Below are positions 30,201 through 39,627 of a stretch of DNA of 64,000 nt, piece by piece. The stretch is from contig NZ_ATYR01000005.1 in the NCBI RefSeq assembly GCF_000427785.1, positions 62,001-126,000 of the forward strand. The letters are read 5' to 3'. The position numbers and the translations under genes are program-made. Numbering within the stretch: the stretch's first letter is position 1; each line of letters starts with the position of its first letter. The notes under the pieces were generated by a model that saw only the letters and a list, made by a program, of their open reading frames with translations, made no database searches and was not told where the DNA came from. This DNA comes from Massilia alkalitolerans DSM 17462 (lineage in GTDB: Bacteria; Pseudomonadota; Gammaproteobacteria; Burkholderiales; Burkholderiaceae_D).

Positions 30201-31539
30201 GGCCGCTAACCGGGTCGAACGAGGTCAGGCCGGTGCGGCTGCCGATCCACAGGCGGCCGCTGCGTTCGCGCGCCAGTGCGCTGGCCGGCAGGTCGGCCAG
30301 GCTGTTCGGATTGCGCGGATCGGGGCGATAGACCCTGGCCGCGCCGGTGGCAGGGTCGACGTGGTTGAGCGCGGTGGCGGTGCCGACCCAGAGCTTGTTG
30401 CCGTCGCCCAGCAGCGCGCGCGCCTTGTTGTCGGCCAGGGTGTCGGGCAGGTCGCCGCGGCGCACGATGCGGGCGAAACCGCCGCTGCCCAGGTCCACGC
30501 GCGACACGCCGGCGTACCAGGTGCCAACCCAGAAAGTGCCGAGGCGGTCGCGGTACAGCGAAGCCACCTGGTTGTCGCCCAGGCTGTGGCGGTCGCTGAC
30601 CGCATGGCGGTGGCTCTCGAACTTGTCCTCGTGCCCGCGCCAGCGCAGCAGGCCGTCGTCATGGGTGCCGACCCAGATTTCGTTGCCGGCGTCGCGGTAC
30701 AGGGTCGTGATCCACCACGGGCCGATGCCGTCTTCAGGACCGAAGCGGCGTACCTTGCCCGCATCCGGCCCGTCGAGCTCGCGCCGTTCCAGCCCGCCCA
30801 GGCGTCCGACCCACAGGCGTTGCTGGCCGTCCACCACCAGCGCGTGCACCGGGTTGCCGCGCGGCCCCAGGCCTGCAGGGTGGTGCTCGATGCGCGCGCG
30901 CCCGGCGTCCTTGCCGATGACCAGGCTGTCGAGTCCCCCGCCGGTGCCGATCCATAGCCTCCCGCCGGCGTCCAGCGCCAGCGCGTTGACGTTGTCGTCG
31001 CTCAGGCTCGCTTCGTTGCCGCGCTCGTGGTGCCAGGTGGTGAAGCGGCGCAGCGTGGTGTCGAAGTGCTGCAGCCCGTCGTTGGTGCCGATCCACAGGC
31101 CGTCGCGGTCGTCGCCGACGATGGTGTTGATGTGGCGGTTGCCGTTGCCGCGCCGCGCGGTCTCTTCCGGCACGAACAGGGTGAAGGACTGGGTGACCGG
31201 GTCATACAGGTTCAGCCCCCCGTCGGTGCCCAGCCACAGGCGGCCGTGGCGGTCCAGGTGCAGCACGCGCACCCAGCTGTTCGACAGCGAGCGCGGCTTG
31301 CCGGGCACGGTGCGGTAGTTGATGACGCGGTAGCCGTCGAAGCGCGACAGGCCGTTCTGGGTGCCGAACCACATGAAGCCGTCGCGGTCCTGCACCACCG
31401 CCAGCACGGTCTCCTGCGCCAGGCCTTCGGACACCGACAGGTGCTCGAAGCGCAGGGTCGGGCGCGGCGGTGCGGCCAGCGCACCCACGCTCAGCACCAG
31501 CAGCAGCGCCGCCGCACACCATCGGATCAGCGCGTTCAT
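27220..31539 (-). CDS. Giant hybrid two-component sensor with beta-propeller, kinase, receiver and Hpt domains
   Basis: A 1439-residue inner-membrane sensor. A signal peptide (1-22) leads into two seven-bladed Reg_prop propellers (about 30-720) with many repeats such as [14 protein letters not shown] and [15 protein letters not shown], then a Y_Y_Y domain (about 720-800) and one membrane helix ([20 protein letters not shown], about 810). The cytoplasmic part has a coiled-coil, HisKA with His in [14 protein letters not shown] (about 909), HATPase_c ([16 protein letters not shown]), a receiver with Asp in [13 protein letters not shown] (about 1201) and an Hpt domain with His in [14 protein letters not shown] (about 1378). 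This family often senses extracellular polysaccharide or oligosaccharide, but the ligand here is unknown. Downstream is a response regulator in the same operon. Confidence 0.93.
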   Translation of the reverse strand: MNALIRWCAAALLLVLSVGALAAPPRPTLRFEHLSVSEGLAQETVLAVVQDRDGFMWFGTQNGLSRFDGYRVINYRTVPGKPRSLSNSWVRVLHLDRHGRLWLGTDGGLNLYDPVTQSFTLFVPEETARRGNGNRHINTIVGDDRDGLWIGTNDGLQHFDTTLRRFTTWHHERGNEASLSDDNVNALALDAGGRLWIGTGGGLDSLVIGKDAGRARIEHHPAGLGPRGNPVHALVVDGQQRLWVGRLGGLERRELDGPDAGKVRRFGPEDGIGPWWITTLYRDAGNEIWVGTHDDGLLRWRGHEDKFESHRHAVSDRHSLGDNQVASLYRDRLGTFWVGTWYAGVSRVDLGSGGFARIVRRGDLPDTLADNKARALLGDGNKLWVGTATALNHVDPATGAARVYRPDPRNPNSLADLPASALARERSGRLWIGSRTGLTSFDPVSGRFERLTLSGDADANNVRALYTAPDGGIWVATRGGLHRLDPATRKTEHWRHDPGKSTSLADDIVRPMLLDRRGRMWIGTFDGLDLMDRASGRFRHFRHDPYDAASLSHDEVHALFEDSRGDVWVGTAVGLNRMVTAADGSVSFVRYTTREGLLDDAVAAILEDEDGRLWVSTTSGISRFDPQKGTWRNYTAADGLTEGAFFDSSAVRGPDGILYFGGFNGITAFDPRAIRDNRVAPRPVITGLTIFNKPVEEALPGVLKGPVEHAETVTLPAGASVFSLEFSALHFAAPGRNRFAYRLDGFDQDWVYEDAARRFATYTNLDPGTYVFRLRAANKDGVWSEQVAALAITIEPPPWGTPWFRAIAVLLLAALAYLGVRMRMSGLQRQKEQLARQVGARTEQVEQQNRMLERQTEELRDQEQRVRQQSNELARAYRALQENEEFLRQAKQRAEDATRQKSEFLANMSHEMRTPLAGVIGMLGFALRDASLRETTREQIQRGQGNAEALLAIINDLLDFSKIEAGKLSIENIDFDLHAKIRNVASLFEEQAAGKSVGFNVSIDPGLPRFVVGDPTRLRQVLVNLVGNAFKFTRAGAIDLLVELRADDQVRGEGWNMVRFTVRDTGIGIPADALPRLFQKFEQADTTTTRRYGGTGLGLAICRQLVALMGGSIAVNSIEGKGSTFSVLVPLADGVEPPHVEQAPRAPHTHRLRILCAEDFATNQIIARTMVEEMGHQIDIVDNGLHAVAACARSRYDLVLMDGRMPEMDGATATRLIRAGGTPESRVLDPHLMIVALTANASGEDRARYLACGMDAFLTKPIDEDALHLQISRAIERQLGRGIALPPMPAADGPASGEAQQASPLAALDAMFGVAPTPHAPSPDAAAAAPPNAGRRADDLAARLRAAFAADLPRRRAELAQALDADDLEAAGRVLHGLRGSAAYLGETALGQLCAELEAAADAGDRTRLLAGLARLGVQLAVFQPTIMSLDSGQEDSGT

Positions 31540-32717
31540 TCGGGGAAGAAGGCCAGCACGTCGTCGCGCCGGGCCAGGGTATCGTGTTCGCCGAGACGGA
31601 TCAGCTCGCGCGTATAGCTGCCTTCGAACAGCAGGTAGGAAGCCAGCGCCGCGCCGCGCGTTTCAAGGGCGCCGATTCCGCCCAGCAGCGTGCGCACCGG
31701 CGACGGCAGGCTGTGCACGTGGCGCAGGGCGATGTCGTCGAGGCGTTCGGACGGTGCGATCACCAGGAGTTCCACGCGGCGCAGCGGCAGCGCCGCACGA
31801 GCCTCGAGCGGCACGCGCTCGAGCGTCTGGTTGACGCGCTGCAGGCGTTCGATGTCGGCCGCCAGGCTGTCGAGGAAGATCGAGGACAGCGCATGGCCGG
31901 CGATCTGCGCCAGGCTCGGATAGCCGCCGCTGGTCGCCGGACCTGGCGGGGGGGCGACCGCCGTTTCCGACATGCGCCCCGCCCCCACCACCAGCACCCG
32001 CGTCGCGCCCAGGTGGATGGCCGGCGCGATCGGCGCCAGCTGCCGCATCGAACCATCGCCGCAGTATTCGCGCCGGCCGCCCAGGTACAGCGGCACCGCC
32101 GGGAAGATGAAGGGAATGGCGCTCGATGCCAGCAGGTGCTCGACGCTGATCTGGGTCGACAGCGCCAGGCGCTGGTGGCGCAGCCAGGGCGCGATCTCGC
32201 GCGCCGCCTGGTAAAAGGTGATGTGATGCCCGCTGCTGTACGAGGAAGCGGTGATCGCGAGCGCGTGCAGGACGCCGTCGGCCAGCGCGGCATCGAGGCG
32301 CGGCAGGTCGAGGGCGCGGTGCAGCAGGCCAGCCAGCGGGGTGTTGTCGAGCAGGGACTGGGGCGGCGCAGCGTGCCACTTGCGCAGCAGCCAGCCGAAG
32401 GACAGCAGCGACAGCCAGCGCGCGCCCGAGCGCAGCACGGCCAGCGAATCGGCGCGGTAGACCTGGTGGGCGCTGACGCCTTCCCAGACGCCCAGCAGGC
32501 CGCGCACGGCGCTGCTGAAGTCGTCGGCGCGGCAGGCCAGCGCGGTGGCGTTGAGCGCGCCGGCCGAGGTGCCGCAAATGATGTCGAAGGGAGAGCGCAG
32601 GGCCGGACGGCCGGCGTCGGCAAGGATGCGGGCGATCGCATGCATCACGCCGGCCTGATAGGCGGCGCGTGCTCCACCGCCTGTGAGGACCAGGCCTGTT
32701 TTTGCTCTACTGTCCAC
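31536..32717 (-). CDS. Patatin-like phospholipase
   Basis: A 393-residue lipid acyl hydrolase with the patatin signatures: oxyanion-hole loop [14 protein letters not shown], nucleophile elbow GTSAG and catalytic-dyad Asp in GDGSMRQ. The start is GTG at 32717 ([15 protein letters not shown]); no closer ATG exists. The stop overlaps the ATG of the giant kinase by 4 bp (ATGA), so the two are probably co-transcribed. It may be a membrane-associated phospholipase; no signal peptide is present. The substrate is unknown. Confidence 0.87.
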   Translation of the reverse strand: MDSRAKTGLVLTGGGARAAYQAGVMHAIARILADAGRPALRSPFDIICGTSAGALNATALACRADDFSSAVRGLLGVWEGVSAHQVYRADSLAVLRSGARWLSLLSFGWLLRKWHAAPPQSLLDNTPLAGLLHRALDLPRLDAALADGVLHALAITASSYSSGHHITFYQAAREIAPWLRHQRLALSTQISVEHLLASSAIPFIFPAVPLYLGGRREYCGDGSMRQLAPIAPAIHLGATRVLVVGAGRMSETAVAPPPGPATSGGYPSLAQIAGHALSSIFLDSLAADIERLQRVNQTLERVPLEARAALPLRRVELLVIAPSERLDDIALRHVHSLPSPVRTLLGGIGALETRGAALASYLLFEGSYTRELIRLGEHDTLARRDDVLAFFPE

Positions 32718-33049
32718 CCGCGAAGCTTAGCAAAAGTCGAGTATCTAATGGGAAATATATGGGTCAAGCATGGCCTGTCCAAGGCTTTTTAACCACAGGG
32801 AGCGTGAAACGGGCTCCCGACTCGAGTTGAAGGAATTTACACATGGAAAGAGTCCCTTTGTACAATTGAAGTGCAGGGCCAAAACTAGAAAAATTCTTTT
32901 TCATAACAATAATTTACTGTCGGAAAATTTTATAACCTTATCTCATCTGGACATCGATATAAAAATTAAATCAATAAAATCAATCATTTGAATCTACTGG
33001 CACGCAAATTGCATAAATACAGATAATCAATATTTGTTTTAACTATTAC
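32718..33049. other. AT-rich divergent promoter region
   Basis: A 332-bp stretch between the patatin gene and the PEP-CTERM gene, strikingly AT-rich from about 32880 onward compared with the rest of the window. It holds the sigma-54 promoter at 32998-33013 and A/T tracts such as ATAAAAATTAAATCAATAAA (32959 on) that may be bent or bind IHF or H-NS. A 73-codon frame at 32770-32991 lacks coding character. Confidence 0.7.
32998..33013 (+). promoter_or_regulatory. Sigma-54 promoter of the PEP-CTERM gene
   Basis: TGGCACGCAAATTGCA matches the -24/-12 consensus TGGCACG-N4-TTGCW at every defined position, with the exact 10-base GG-to-GC spacing. Transcription should begin near 33025, about 25 bp before the ATG. 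PEP-CTERM genes of exosortase systems are known in other bacteria to be driven by RpoN with the PrsK/PrsR pair, which is not in this window. Confidence 0.88.
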
Positions 33050-33943
33050 ATGAACCAAGTCCAAGTCCTGAAGAAAATCGCTGCCGCAGCACTGTTTGCT
33101 AGCGTGTCGTTTGCAGCACACGCCACGCCCATTGCCGTCGGCACGTCGTATAAATACAACTTGTCCACGTCCGCCACCTTCACTGGCAGCCCCGTCACGG
33201 TCCAGTTGACCCAGGCGTCGGCCGACCGCGTCGACGTCAAGGTAAGCCTGGCTGACAATTATTATTTTGCCGGGACTGGACCCAGCGATAGCCCGACTTT
33301 CGGCTTCAGCCTGGCCAGCGCCTACCAGAATGCAGTCATCGGCTACACCGGGAACGCCTTCAGCGTGCTAAGCGGAGGACCGTTCAACCTGACCCCGGAC
33401 GGCATGTTCACGCATGGCTTCAAGCTGAACAGCGGCGGCATTTCCAGCAAGGTCGGCATCCCGCTCGAATTTAGTCTCAGCATGGCCGGCCTTTCCCTGG
33501 ATGCATTCGCGCCAAGCACTGCAAAGAACAAGGGCCAACCCGGCGGCTACGGCTTCGCCGCCCACATCGGCGATGCAGGAGGCAAGACAGGCGGCATCGG
33601 CGTGCAAGGCCTTATTCCCGCCAGCATCTATATGCCGCCTCCAGTCCAGAACGATGGAAATCAGGGCAGCTCGAGCGGCGGCAATTCCACTGGCGGCGGC
33701 TCGACCAACGGCGGCTCGACCAGCGGCGGCTCGACCAGCGGTGGCTCGACCAGCGGCGGCTCGACCGATGGCGGTTCCAATGGTGGCGGCTCCATCGATG
33801 GCGGCTCGATCGATAGTGGTTCCATCGGTGGCAGCTCGGGCGAAGGCAGCGCTACTGGCGAAGTTCCGGAACCGGCGTCCGCGGCCCTGATCGGCCTGGG
33901 CCTGGCGGCGCTGGCCTCGCAGCGCAGGCGCCGCAAGGGGTAA
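33050..33943 (+). CDS. PEP-CTERM sorting domain protein with Gly/Ser-rich linker
   Basis: A 297-residue secreted protein. A signal peptide (1-25, ending AAHATP) precedes a beta-rich domain of about 175 residues that I do not recognise. A low-complexity linker (about 205-265) is built from GGSTS/GGSID pentads, and the C-terminal sorting signal follows: EVPEPASAALIGLGLAAL, a hydrophobic helix, then QRRRRKG. Such tails are processed by exosortases, and xrtB in this window is a candidate enzyme. It is monocistronic, with a sigma-54 promoter before it and a strong terminator after it. Confidence 0.93.
   Translation: MNQVQVLKKIAAAALFASVSFAAHATPIAVGTSYKYNLSTSATFTGSPVTVQLTQASADRVDVKVSLADNYYFAGTGPSDSPTFGFSLASAYQNAVIGYTGNAFSVLSGGPFNLTPDGMFTHGFKLNSGGISSKVGIPLEFSLSMAGLSLDAFAPSTAKNKGQPGGYGFAAHIGDAGGKTGGIGVQGLIPASIYMPPPVQNDGNQGSSSGGNSTGGGSTNGGSTSGGSTSGGSTSGGSTDGGSNGGGSIDGGSIDSGSIGGSSGEGSATGEVPEPASAALIGLGLAALASQRRRRKG
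33692..33840 (+). repeat. 15-bp coding tandem repeat in the PEP-CTERM gene
   Basis: About ten degenerate units of GGCGGCTCGACCAGC (or GGTGGCTC…) encode the GGSTS/GGSTD/GGSID linker. The first units are nearly identical and later ones diverge, as expected for a minisatellite that grows or shrinks by slippage, which would alter linker length between strains. Confidence 0.8.
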
Positions 33944-33961
33944 GGGAGTTCCCACATAACA

Positions 33962-33997
33962 TGCCGCCCGATCTGCATCGGGCGGCATTATTTTTTT
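33962..33997 (+). terminator. Rho-independent terminator of the PEP-CTERM gene
   Basis: An 11-bp stem TGCCGCCCGAT / ATCGGGCGGCA with a 4-nt loop is followed by TTATTTTTTT. It lies 18 bp after the stop codon and runs into the end of the convergent methyltransferase gene, whose TAA is within the T-run. Confidence 0.9.
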
Positions 33998-34599
33998 GGG
34001 CGCTGTGCGATGACGACCAGGTGCTGTTCCGGATGCTGGTCGAATTCGAGGTGCCGCAACAGGCAGCCCGCCTCCTCGACCACCGCGAGCAGGCCGGGTA
34101 TCCCGAGGGTGCCGTAGTAGACCTCGGGGCCCATCGCGGCATCGACGTGCTCATGGGCCTGGTCCAGCCCGCCCGCGGTGAACAGGAAGACCCCGCCCGG
34201 CTCGAGCGCCCCCATCAGCTTGCGCATGAGTGCGCGCTGGTCTTGCAGGCGGACGTGCCAGATGCTGTCCCAGGCCGCCACGAAATGGTAGCCGCGCGGA
34301 AGCGGCCAATCACGGATATCGGCCTGGTGCAGGACGACCTCCGGGTCGGCCGCCTGCGCCAGTGCCAGCATGCGCGCCGACAGGTCGACAGCCTCGATCC
34401 GCAGCCCATGCCGGCGCAACAGGGGATTGAACCGGGTGTTGCAGCCGCAGCCGACGTTGAGCGCCCAGCCATCGGCTGCCGGCGCGAGAAAGGCGAGCGC
34501 CCGCTCGTGCTGGCGCAGACCATTGCTGGCGTCGAATACCCCGTCCAGCCAGCGTTCGGCCAGCTGGTCGTAAGCGGCGGCGGTCGACGGGGGCTGCAT
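33988..34599 (-). CDS. Class I SAM-dependent methyltransferase
   Basis: A 203-residue Rossmann-fold methyltransferase. SAM-binding motif I is LNVGCGCNTR, which differs from the common GxGxG in having cysteines, followed by the acidic EAVDLSARML and the DIRDWPL and LEPGGVFLFTAGG motifs. ATG at 34599 begins MQPPSTAAAYDQLAERW; the longer frame upstream is improbable. The gene ends inside the terminator of the convergent PEP-CTERM gene and starts 13 bp after the gamma-glutamyltransferase stop, so it may be co-transcribed with it. The substrate is unknown. Confidence 0.85.
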   Translation of the reverse strand: MQPPSTAAAYDQLAERWLDGVFDASNGLRQHERALAFLAPAADGWALNVGCGCNTRFNPLLRRHGLRIEAVDLSARMLALAQAADPEVVLHQADIRDWPLPRGYHFVAAWDSIWHVRLQDQRALMRKLMGALEPGGVFLFTAGGLDQAHEHVDAAMGPEVYYGTLGIPGLLAVVEEAGCLLRHLEFDQHPEQHLVVIAQRPKK

Positions 34600-34612
34600 C
34601 CGGATGGTCCGC

Positions 34613-36397
34613 TCAGTCCCCTTGCGCCACGCCTTCGCGGCGTGGATCGGCTCCGCCGTACCACAGCGGCACCCCATGCACCTCGATGCGCTGGATGCCG
34701 TGCAGGCCCGAGGTCTGCTCGCCCAGGCGGACCTTGTGGCCGCGCGCGTTCAGCGCCTCGATGGTGGTCGACGGGAAGCGTCCCACTTCGAGTTCGGTCG
34801 GGCCGTTGCGGCTGCCGAAGTTCGGCAGCGCGATTGCCTGCTGCACGTTGAGGCCCCAGTCGAGCGTCCCGACCAGCACCTTGGCGACGTAGTTGATGAT
34901 GGCCGGGCCGCCGGGCGAACCGACCGTCAGCACCAGCTTGCCGGTCTTGCGGTCGAACACCACGGTGGGCGACATCGCGCTGCGCGGGCGCTTGCCGGCT
35001 TCCACCCGGTTGGCGATCGGGCCGTCGGCGTCACGCGAGGCGAAGGAGAAATCGGTCAGCTGGTTGTTGAGGATGAAGCCGTCCACCATCTGGCGCGATC
35101 CAAACGCATCTTCGATGGTCGTGGTCATCGCCAGGCCCGCGCCGTGGCCGTCGACCACCGACAGGTGCGAGGTCGACGGCGTTTCGATGGCATTGTCCTT
35201 GCCCCAGTGCCAGGCCATCTCCATGCCGGGCGGCTTGCCGGCCGGCGCCTCGCCCATCGAGCGCGCCCCCACCAGCCTGGCGCGCGTGGCCAGGTAAGCC
35301 TTGTCGATCAGGCTCGGCACGCCGCGTCCCGGCAGCGGCACGAAATCGGCGTCGGCGGCGTAGCGGTTGCGGTCCGCATAGGCCAGGCGCCCCACTTCGC
35401 TGAACACGTGCAGCGCATCCGGGCCCGGGACGCCATTGCCTGGCGCGAGCGCCTTCATGTCGAAAGTCTCGAACATGCCGAGCATCTGGGCGACGGCGAT
35501 GCCGCCCGAGGACGGCGGCGGCATGCCGCACACGGTGTAGGCACGATAGTCGCTGCACACTGGGGTGCGCACTTTCGGCTGGTAGGCAGCGATGTCGGCG
35601 GCGCTGAGCAGGCCCGGGTTGGTCGGGTGGCCCTGCACCTTGGCGGCGATGTCGCGCGCGATGCGGCCCTGGTAGAAGGCGTCGGCGCCGCCCTCGGCGA
35701 TCTCGCGCAGCGTCTTTGCCAAGGCCGGGTTCTTCAGGATATGGCCGACCGGCCAGGGCTGGCCGCCGTTGCCGTAGAAATAGCGCGCCGCTTCCGGGTC
35801 CTTGCGCAGGTGGCGGTCGCCGGACAGCAGTGCGTGCAGGCGCGGGCTGACCGCGAAGCCCTCTTCCGACAAGCGGATGGCAGGTGCGAACAAGGCCTTC
35901 CAGGGCAGTCGACCGTGCTCCTTGTGCGCCAGCTCGAGCATGCGCAGCACGCCCGGCGCGCCGACCGAACGGCCGCCGACGATGCCCTCGGTACGCGACA
36001 GCGGCGTACCGTCAGGGCGCTGGAACAGGCGCTCGTCGGCTTTCGAGGGCGCGGTCTCGCGGCCGTCGAAGGCCTGGGTCTTGCGGCCGTCGTAGTGGAC
36101 CAGGAAGGCGCCGCCGCCGATGCCGGACGACTGCGGCTCGACCAGGGTCAGCACCAGCTGGGTGGCAATCGCCGCGTCGATCGCGCTGCCGCCTTGCCGC
36201 AGGATCTGGTAGCCGGCCTGCACCGCCAGCGGATTGGCCGCGGCCACCATGTATTTTTTCGCGGGCCAGCCGGGCTTCGTGGTATAGCCGGTGGCGGCTT
36301 CCGGGGCCGCCTGGCGAGTGTCCTGGGCCAGCAGCGGCTGGACAGTAAAAGCCAGGGCCAGGGCCAGGACAGTGCTGCGCAACTTCGTATTGTTCAA
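34613..36397 (-). CDS. ggt: Gamma-glutamyltransferase (glutathione hydrolase)
   Basis: A 594-residue periplasmic N-terminal-nucleophile hydrolase that cleaves or transfers the gamma-glutamyl group of glutathione. A signal peptide (NNTKLRSTVLALALAFTVQ…LLAQ) is followed by the large subunit (GGSAIDAAIATQLVLTLVEP, GIGGGAFLVHYD). The autocleavage site and catalytic Thr lie in ETPSTSHLSVVDGHG, and GSPGGPAI forms the oxyanion region. I chose TTG at 36397 because GGAG precedes it and the signal peptide then starts correctly. The upstream ATG (36427) lies inside the SDR terminator hairpin. Confidence 0.92.
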   Translation of the reverse strand: MNNTKLRSTVLALALAFTVQPLLAQDTRQAAPEAATGYTTKPGWPAKKYMVAAANPLAVQAGYQILRQGGSAIDAAIATQLVLTLVEPQSSGIGGGAFLVHYDGRKTQAFDGRETAPSKADERLFQRPDGTPLSRTEGIVGGRSVGAPGVLRMLELAHKEHGRLPWKALFAPAIRLSEEGFAVSPRLHALLSGDRHLRKDPEAARYFYGNGGQPWPVGHILKNPALAKTLREIAEGGADAFYQGRIARDIAAKVQGHPTNPGLLSAADIAAYQPKVRTPVCSDYRAYTVCGMPPPSSGGIAVAQMLGMFETFDMKALAPGNGVPGPDALHVFSEVGRLAYADRNRYAADADFVPLPGRGVPSLIDKAYLATRARLVGARSMGEAPAGKPPGMEMAWHWGKDNAIETPSTSHLSVVDGHGAGLAMTTTIEDAFGSRQMVDGFILNNQLTDFSFASRDADGPIANRVEAGKRPRSAMSPTVVFDRKTGKLVLTVGSPGGPAIINYVAKVLVGTLDWGLNVQQAIALPNFGSRNGPTELEVGRFPSTTIEALNARGHKVRLGEQTSGLHGIQRIEVHGVPLWYGGADPRREGVAQGD

Positions 36398-36408
36398 ATC
36401 GTTTCTCC

Positions 36409-36446
36409 AAAAGCAAAACGGGCGCATGGCTTGCGCCATGCGCCCG
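36409..36446 (-). terminator. Terminator downstream of the SDR gene
   Basis: A 12-bp perfect stem CGGGCGCATGGC / GCCATGCGCCCG with loop TTGC at 36419-36446, followed on the minus strand by TTTTGCTTTT (36418-36409). It separates the SDR gene from ggt. Confidence 0.85.
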
Positions 36447-36490
36447 ACATCTGCCAATCCTACAACAATTGGCAAGAGCCTTCAGGAAGC

Positions 36491-37249
36491 TTACTTCGGC
36501 TGCATGCGGATCGCGCCGTCGAGGCGGATGGTTTCGCCGTTGAGCATCACGTTTTCGATGATGGCCTTGGCCAGGTGCGCGTACTCCTTCGGCATGCCGA
36601 GGCGCGGCGGGAACGGGACCATCTTGCCCAGCGAGTCGCGCACTTCCTGCGGCATGCCCATCAGCATCGGGGTTTCAAAAATGCCCGGGGCGATGGTCAT
36701 CACGCGGATGCCGCTGCGCGCCAGGTCGCGCGCCATCGGCAGGGTCATGCCGGCCACCGCCGCCTTCGAGGAACCGTAGGCGGCCTGGCCGATCTGGCCG
36801 TCGAAGGCCGCGACCGAGGCGGTGTTGATGATGATGCCGCGCTCGCCGTATTCCGATGCTTCGGTCTTGCCCATGGCGTCGGCCGCCAGGCGGCACATAT
36901 TGAAGGTACCGACCAGGTTGATGTTCACCGCGCGCTGGAAGGCGTCGAGCGGGTGCGGGCCGTCCTTGCCGACGGTCTTGACGGCCGGCGCCACGCCGGC
37001 GCAGTTGACCAGGCCGCGCAGCGTGCCGAGCTTGGTGGCCGCGTCCACGACCGCGAGGCCGTCCGCTTCCTGCGTGACGTCGCACTTGACGAACTGGCCG
37101 CCCAGCTCAGCCGCCAGCGCGGCGCCTGCCTCCGCCTGCACGTCGGCGATGACGACCTTGCCGCCCGCTTCCGTGATCATGCGCGCCGTGGCTGCTCCCA
37201 GGCCCGACGCGCCACCGGTCACGATGAACACATTGTTCTGAATTTGCAT
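36491..37249 (-). CDS. SDR, 3-hydroxyacyl-CoA dehydrogenase type 2-like
   Basis: A 252-residue classical short-chain dehydrogenase close to the HSD17B10/2-methyl-3-hydroxybutyryl-CoA dehydrogenase group. It has the NAD motif [23 protein letters not shown] (NAD preference), [15 protein letters not shown], the catalytic Ser in [14 protein letters not shown] and [10 protein letters not shown] (YxxxK). In relatives the enzyme acts in isoleucine or fatty-acid degradation. An inverted repeat upstream (37303-37322) resembles operators of LiuR-type regulators, in line with branched-chain amino acid catabolism. It is monocistronic, with its own terminator. Confidence 0.9.
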   Translation of the reverse strand: MQIQNNVFIVTGGASGLGAATARMITEAGGKVVIADVQAEAGAALAAELGGQFVKCDVTQEADGLAVVDAATKLGTLRGLVNCAGVAPAVKTVGKDGPHPLDAFQRAVNINLVGTFNMCRLAADAMGKTEASEYGERGIIINTASVAAFDGQIGQAAYGSSKAAVAGMTLPMARDLARSGIRVMTIAPGIFETPMLMGMPQEVRDSLGKMVPFPPRLGMPKEYAHLAKAIIENVMLNGETIRLDGAIRMQPK

Positions 37250-37302
37250 GGTTTTCCCTTTTAAAAGTTCTAGTGCCGCTGTGATGACGGCTTACGCGAA
37301 CA

Positions 37303-37322
37303 TGACGTTAACGTAAACGTCA
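37303..37322. promoter_or_regulatory. LiuR-like operator upstream of the SDR gene
   Basis: Read on the minus strand, TGACGTTTACGTTAACGTCA is a near-palindrome made of repeated ACGT steps, 53-73 bp before the ATG. MerR-family LiuR regulators of branched-chain amino acid degradation bind sites of this general type. The regulator is not in the window, so the assignment is tentative. Confidence 0.5.
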
Positions 37323-37389
37323 AACAGCCGGCATTGTAGCGAACTTTTGGCAAGAAAAACCATCCCGCGAGCGCGATGATGCGGTCGGA

Positions 37390-38070
37390 TCAGAGGCACT
37401 GCACCGTGGTGCCGTTGGTCGTGCACGCGCGGCCGCTGCTGCTGACCGCGACATTGCCCGGTCCGCCCGCGTTATAGGTCGTGCCGTTGACGTCGGTGCA
37501 GGTGCCGCCCACGCAGCTCATCACTTGGCTCGACTGCGGACCGACCGGGCTGGGCGCCGCCGCCACCCCGGCACGCGGGACTGGCGCCGGACTTGGCGCG
37601 GCGATGCGCGGCGTGGGCTCGATGCGCTGGACCGCGCCCGGACGGCGCTGGGCCTGTTTCTTCGTTTGCTGTTGGCGCTCGGGCTTGCCCTGGAGTTCCT
37701 GCTGGGTCTTGGGCTGCTGCGTTTGCGGCTGGGCCGGGGCCTGCAGCGGGGTCGGGGTCGCCGGCTGCCCGGTGCCGGGCGCGGGACGGGCCGAAGGATC
37801 GACTTCGTTCTGCTTGCTGGTGACCGGCGGCTGGCCGGCGCGCTCTTCCTGCGCCTGCGGCCGGGCCTCGCCTGCCGCCTGCGTGCTGGCCGGGGTCGGC
37901 TGTTGCGTGGTGGCCGGGGTCGGCTGCTGCGGATTCAGCACAGGGCCATACGTGGCGCTGTCGTCGACCGGCTTGCCCGTCGGCGGCTGGGCCGGCGCCT
38001 GGTTCTGGGCCAGCGCTGCCGCCGAACCCAGGGCGAACAGCACGGCAATCATGGACTGGATGGGACGCAT
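37390..38070 (-). CDS. Pro/Gln-rich exported protein of unknown function
   Basis: A 226-residue protein that I do not recognise. A signal peptide (1-22, LFALGSAAALAQ) is followed by about 150 residues of low-complexity Pro/Gln/Thr/Ala sequence with PQQPTPATTQQPTPA-type near-repeats. A short C-terminal segment (about 185-226) contains four cysteines in SCVGGTCTDVNGTTYN and RACTTNGTTVQC, suggesting two disulfides. ATG at 38070 is preceded by a GAGG motif. The frame continues far upstream only as an antisense shadow of the DsbA-like gene. The disordered middle could span the periplasm or peptidoglycan. Confidence 0.75.
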   Translation of the reverse strand: MRPIQSMIAVLFALGSAAALAQNQAPAQPPTGKPVDDSATYGPVLNPQQPTPATTQQPTPASTQAAGEARPQAQEERAGQPPVTSKQNEVDPSARPAPGTGQPATPTPLQAPAQPQTQQPKTQQELQGKPERQQQTKKQAQRRPGAVQRIEPTPRIAAPSPAPVPRAGVAAAPSPVGPQSSQVMSCVGGTCTDVNGTTYNAGGPGNVAVSSSGRACTTNGTTVQCL

Positions 38071-38232
38071 GGTGCACCTCGCGCGAATGGATATTGGACA
38101 GGCCATTATCTGCCCGCATTGGGGCGATCGGCGCACGCGAAACACTTCCTCACATGATTGTTGAACGGTAACGGGCGGCGCAGCTGTGGAAGAGCATGCG
38201 AAGATCGGCCCATCACATTCACGGGAGCGAGC

Positions 38233-38745
38233 ATGAGGCAGGTAGAGATCGTGGAAGGCGACCACGTACGGGGCAATCCCGATGCCGACATCGTCATCAT
38301 CGAATATGGGGATTTCCAGTGCCCCTACTGCGCGCGGGCCCACCCGACCCTGAGCGGGCTGCAGAAGCAGTACGGCGAGCGCATCGCGCTGGTCTATCGC
38401 CACCTGCCGCTCGGCATGCACCCCTATGCGGAAAGCGCGGCCGAGGCGGCGGAAGCGGCGGGCGCCCAGGGCAAGTTCTGGGAGATGCACGACACCCTGT
38501 TCGAGCACCAGGCGCAGATGGCGCCGGCCCAGCTGCCGCTGCTGGCCCAGGGCCTGGGGTTGGACGCGGGGCGTTTCGACGCCGACCTGGCCCAGCGCCG
38601 GCACCGCGAGCGGATCCAGTCGCAGGCGGAGGAAGCGCATTCGCTGGGGGCGAGCGGGACGCCAAGCTTCTTCATCAACGGTGAACGCTACCACGGAGAT
38701 TCGGACCGGGAGTCGCTGACGGCGGCCGTCGAGCGCTATCTATAA
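38233..38745 (+). CDS. DsbA-like thioredoxin-fold protein
   Basis: A 170-residue thioredoxin-fold protein with the active site CPYC in EYGDFQCPYCARAHP, an inserted helical domain (about 55-130) and the cis-proline loop GTPSFFING. It resembles the DsbA-like domain found alone or fused to NhaA antiporters. No signal peptide is visible from the ATG at 38233, so unlike true DsbA it appears cytoplasmic, perhaps with FrnE- or isomerase-like oxidoreductase function. The annotated frame could start upstream at TTG 38158, but GGGAG lies just before ATG 38233. It is convergent with adk. Confidence 0.88.
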   Translation: MRQVEIVEGDHVRGNPDADIVIIEYGDFQCPYCARAHPTLSGLQKQYGERIALVYRHLPLGMHPYAESAAEAAEAAGAQGKFWEMHDTLFEHQAQMAPAQLPLLAQGLGLDAGRFDADLAQRRHRERIQSQAEEAHSLGASGTPSFFINGERYHGDSDRESLTAAVERYL

Positions 38746-38747
38746 TG

Positions 38748-38770
38748 AAAAACGGCCCCGCAGGGCCGTT
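38748..38770 (-). terminator. Terminator of the adk operon
   Basis: An 8-bp stem AACGGCCC / GGGCCGTT with a 4-base loop at 38751-38770, followed on the minus strand by TTTCATT. It directly follows the adk stop and abuts the end of the convergent DsbA-like gene. Confidence 0.8.
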
Positions 38771-38789
38771 CGATCAACTTGCTGAGTAT

Positions 38790-39461
<672 letters not shown>

Positions 39462-39627
39462 TTAGAGGATGTTGATAATTTTTATGTTGGCAGACGATTG
39501 TGTTTGATGCATATCTGGCTACTTGACACGAAAGTTACCACAAAAGTCAGCTTTAACGCCAATCCCCGGGGCCTCCGCCAGCTCGTTTTGACATAGCGCA
39601 GACAACGTAAAACTGGCGTAAGAAAGT

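Noticed and set aside
26959-30957. 1332-codon plus-strand frame opposite the giant sensor
   Set aside because: Antisense shadow; the minus strand encodes an intact propeller-kinase protein with all catalytic motifs.
37390-38694. 434-codon version of the Pro/Gln-rich protein
   Set aside because: The extra N-terminal 208 codons lie antisense to the DsbA-like gene; a signal peptide begins at the ATG at 38070.
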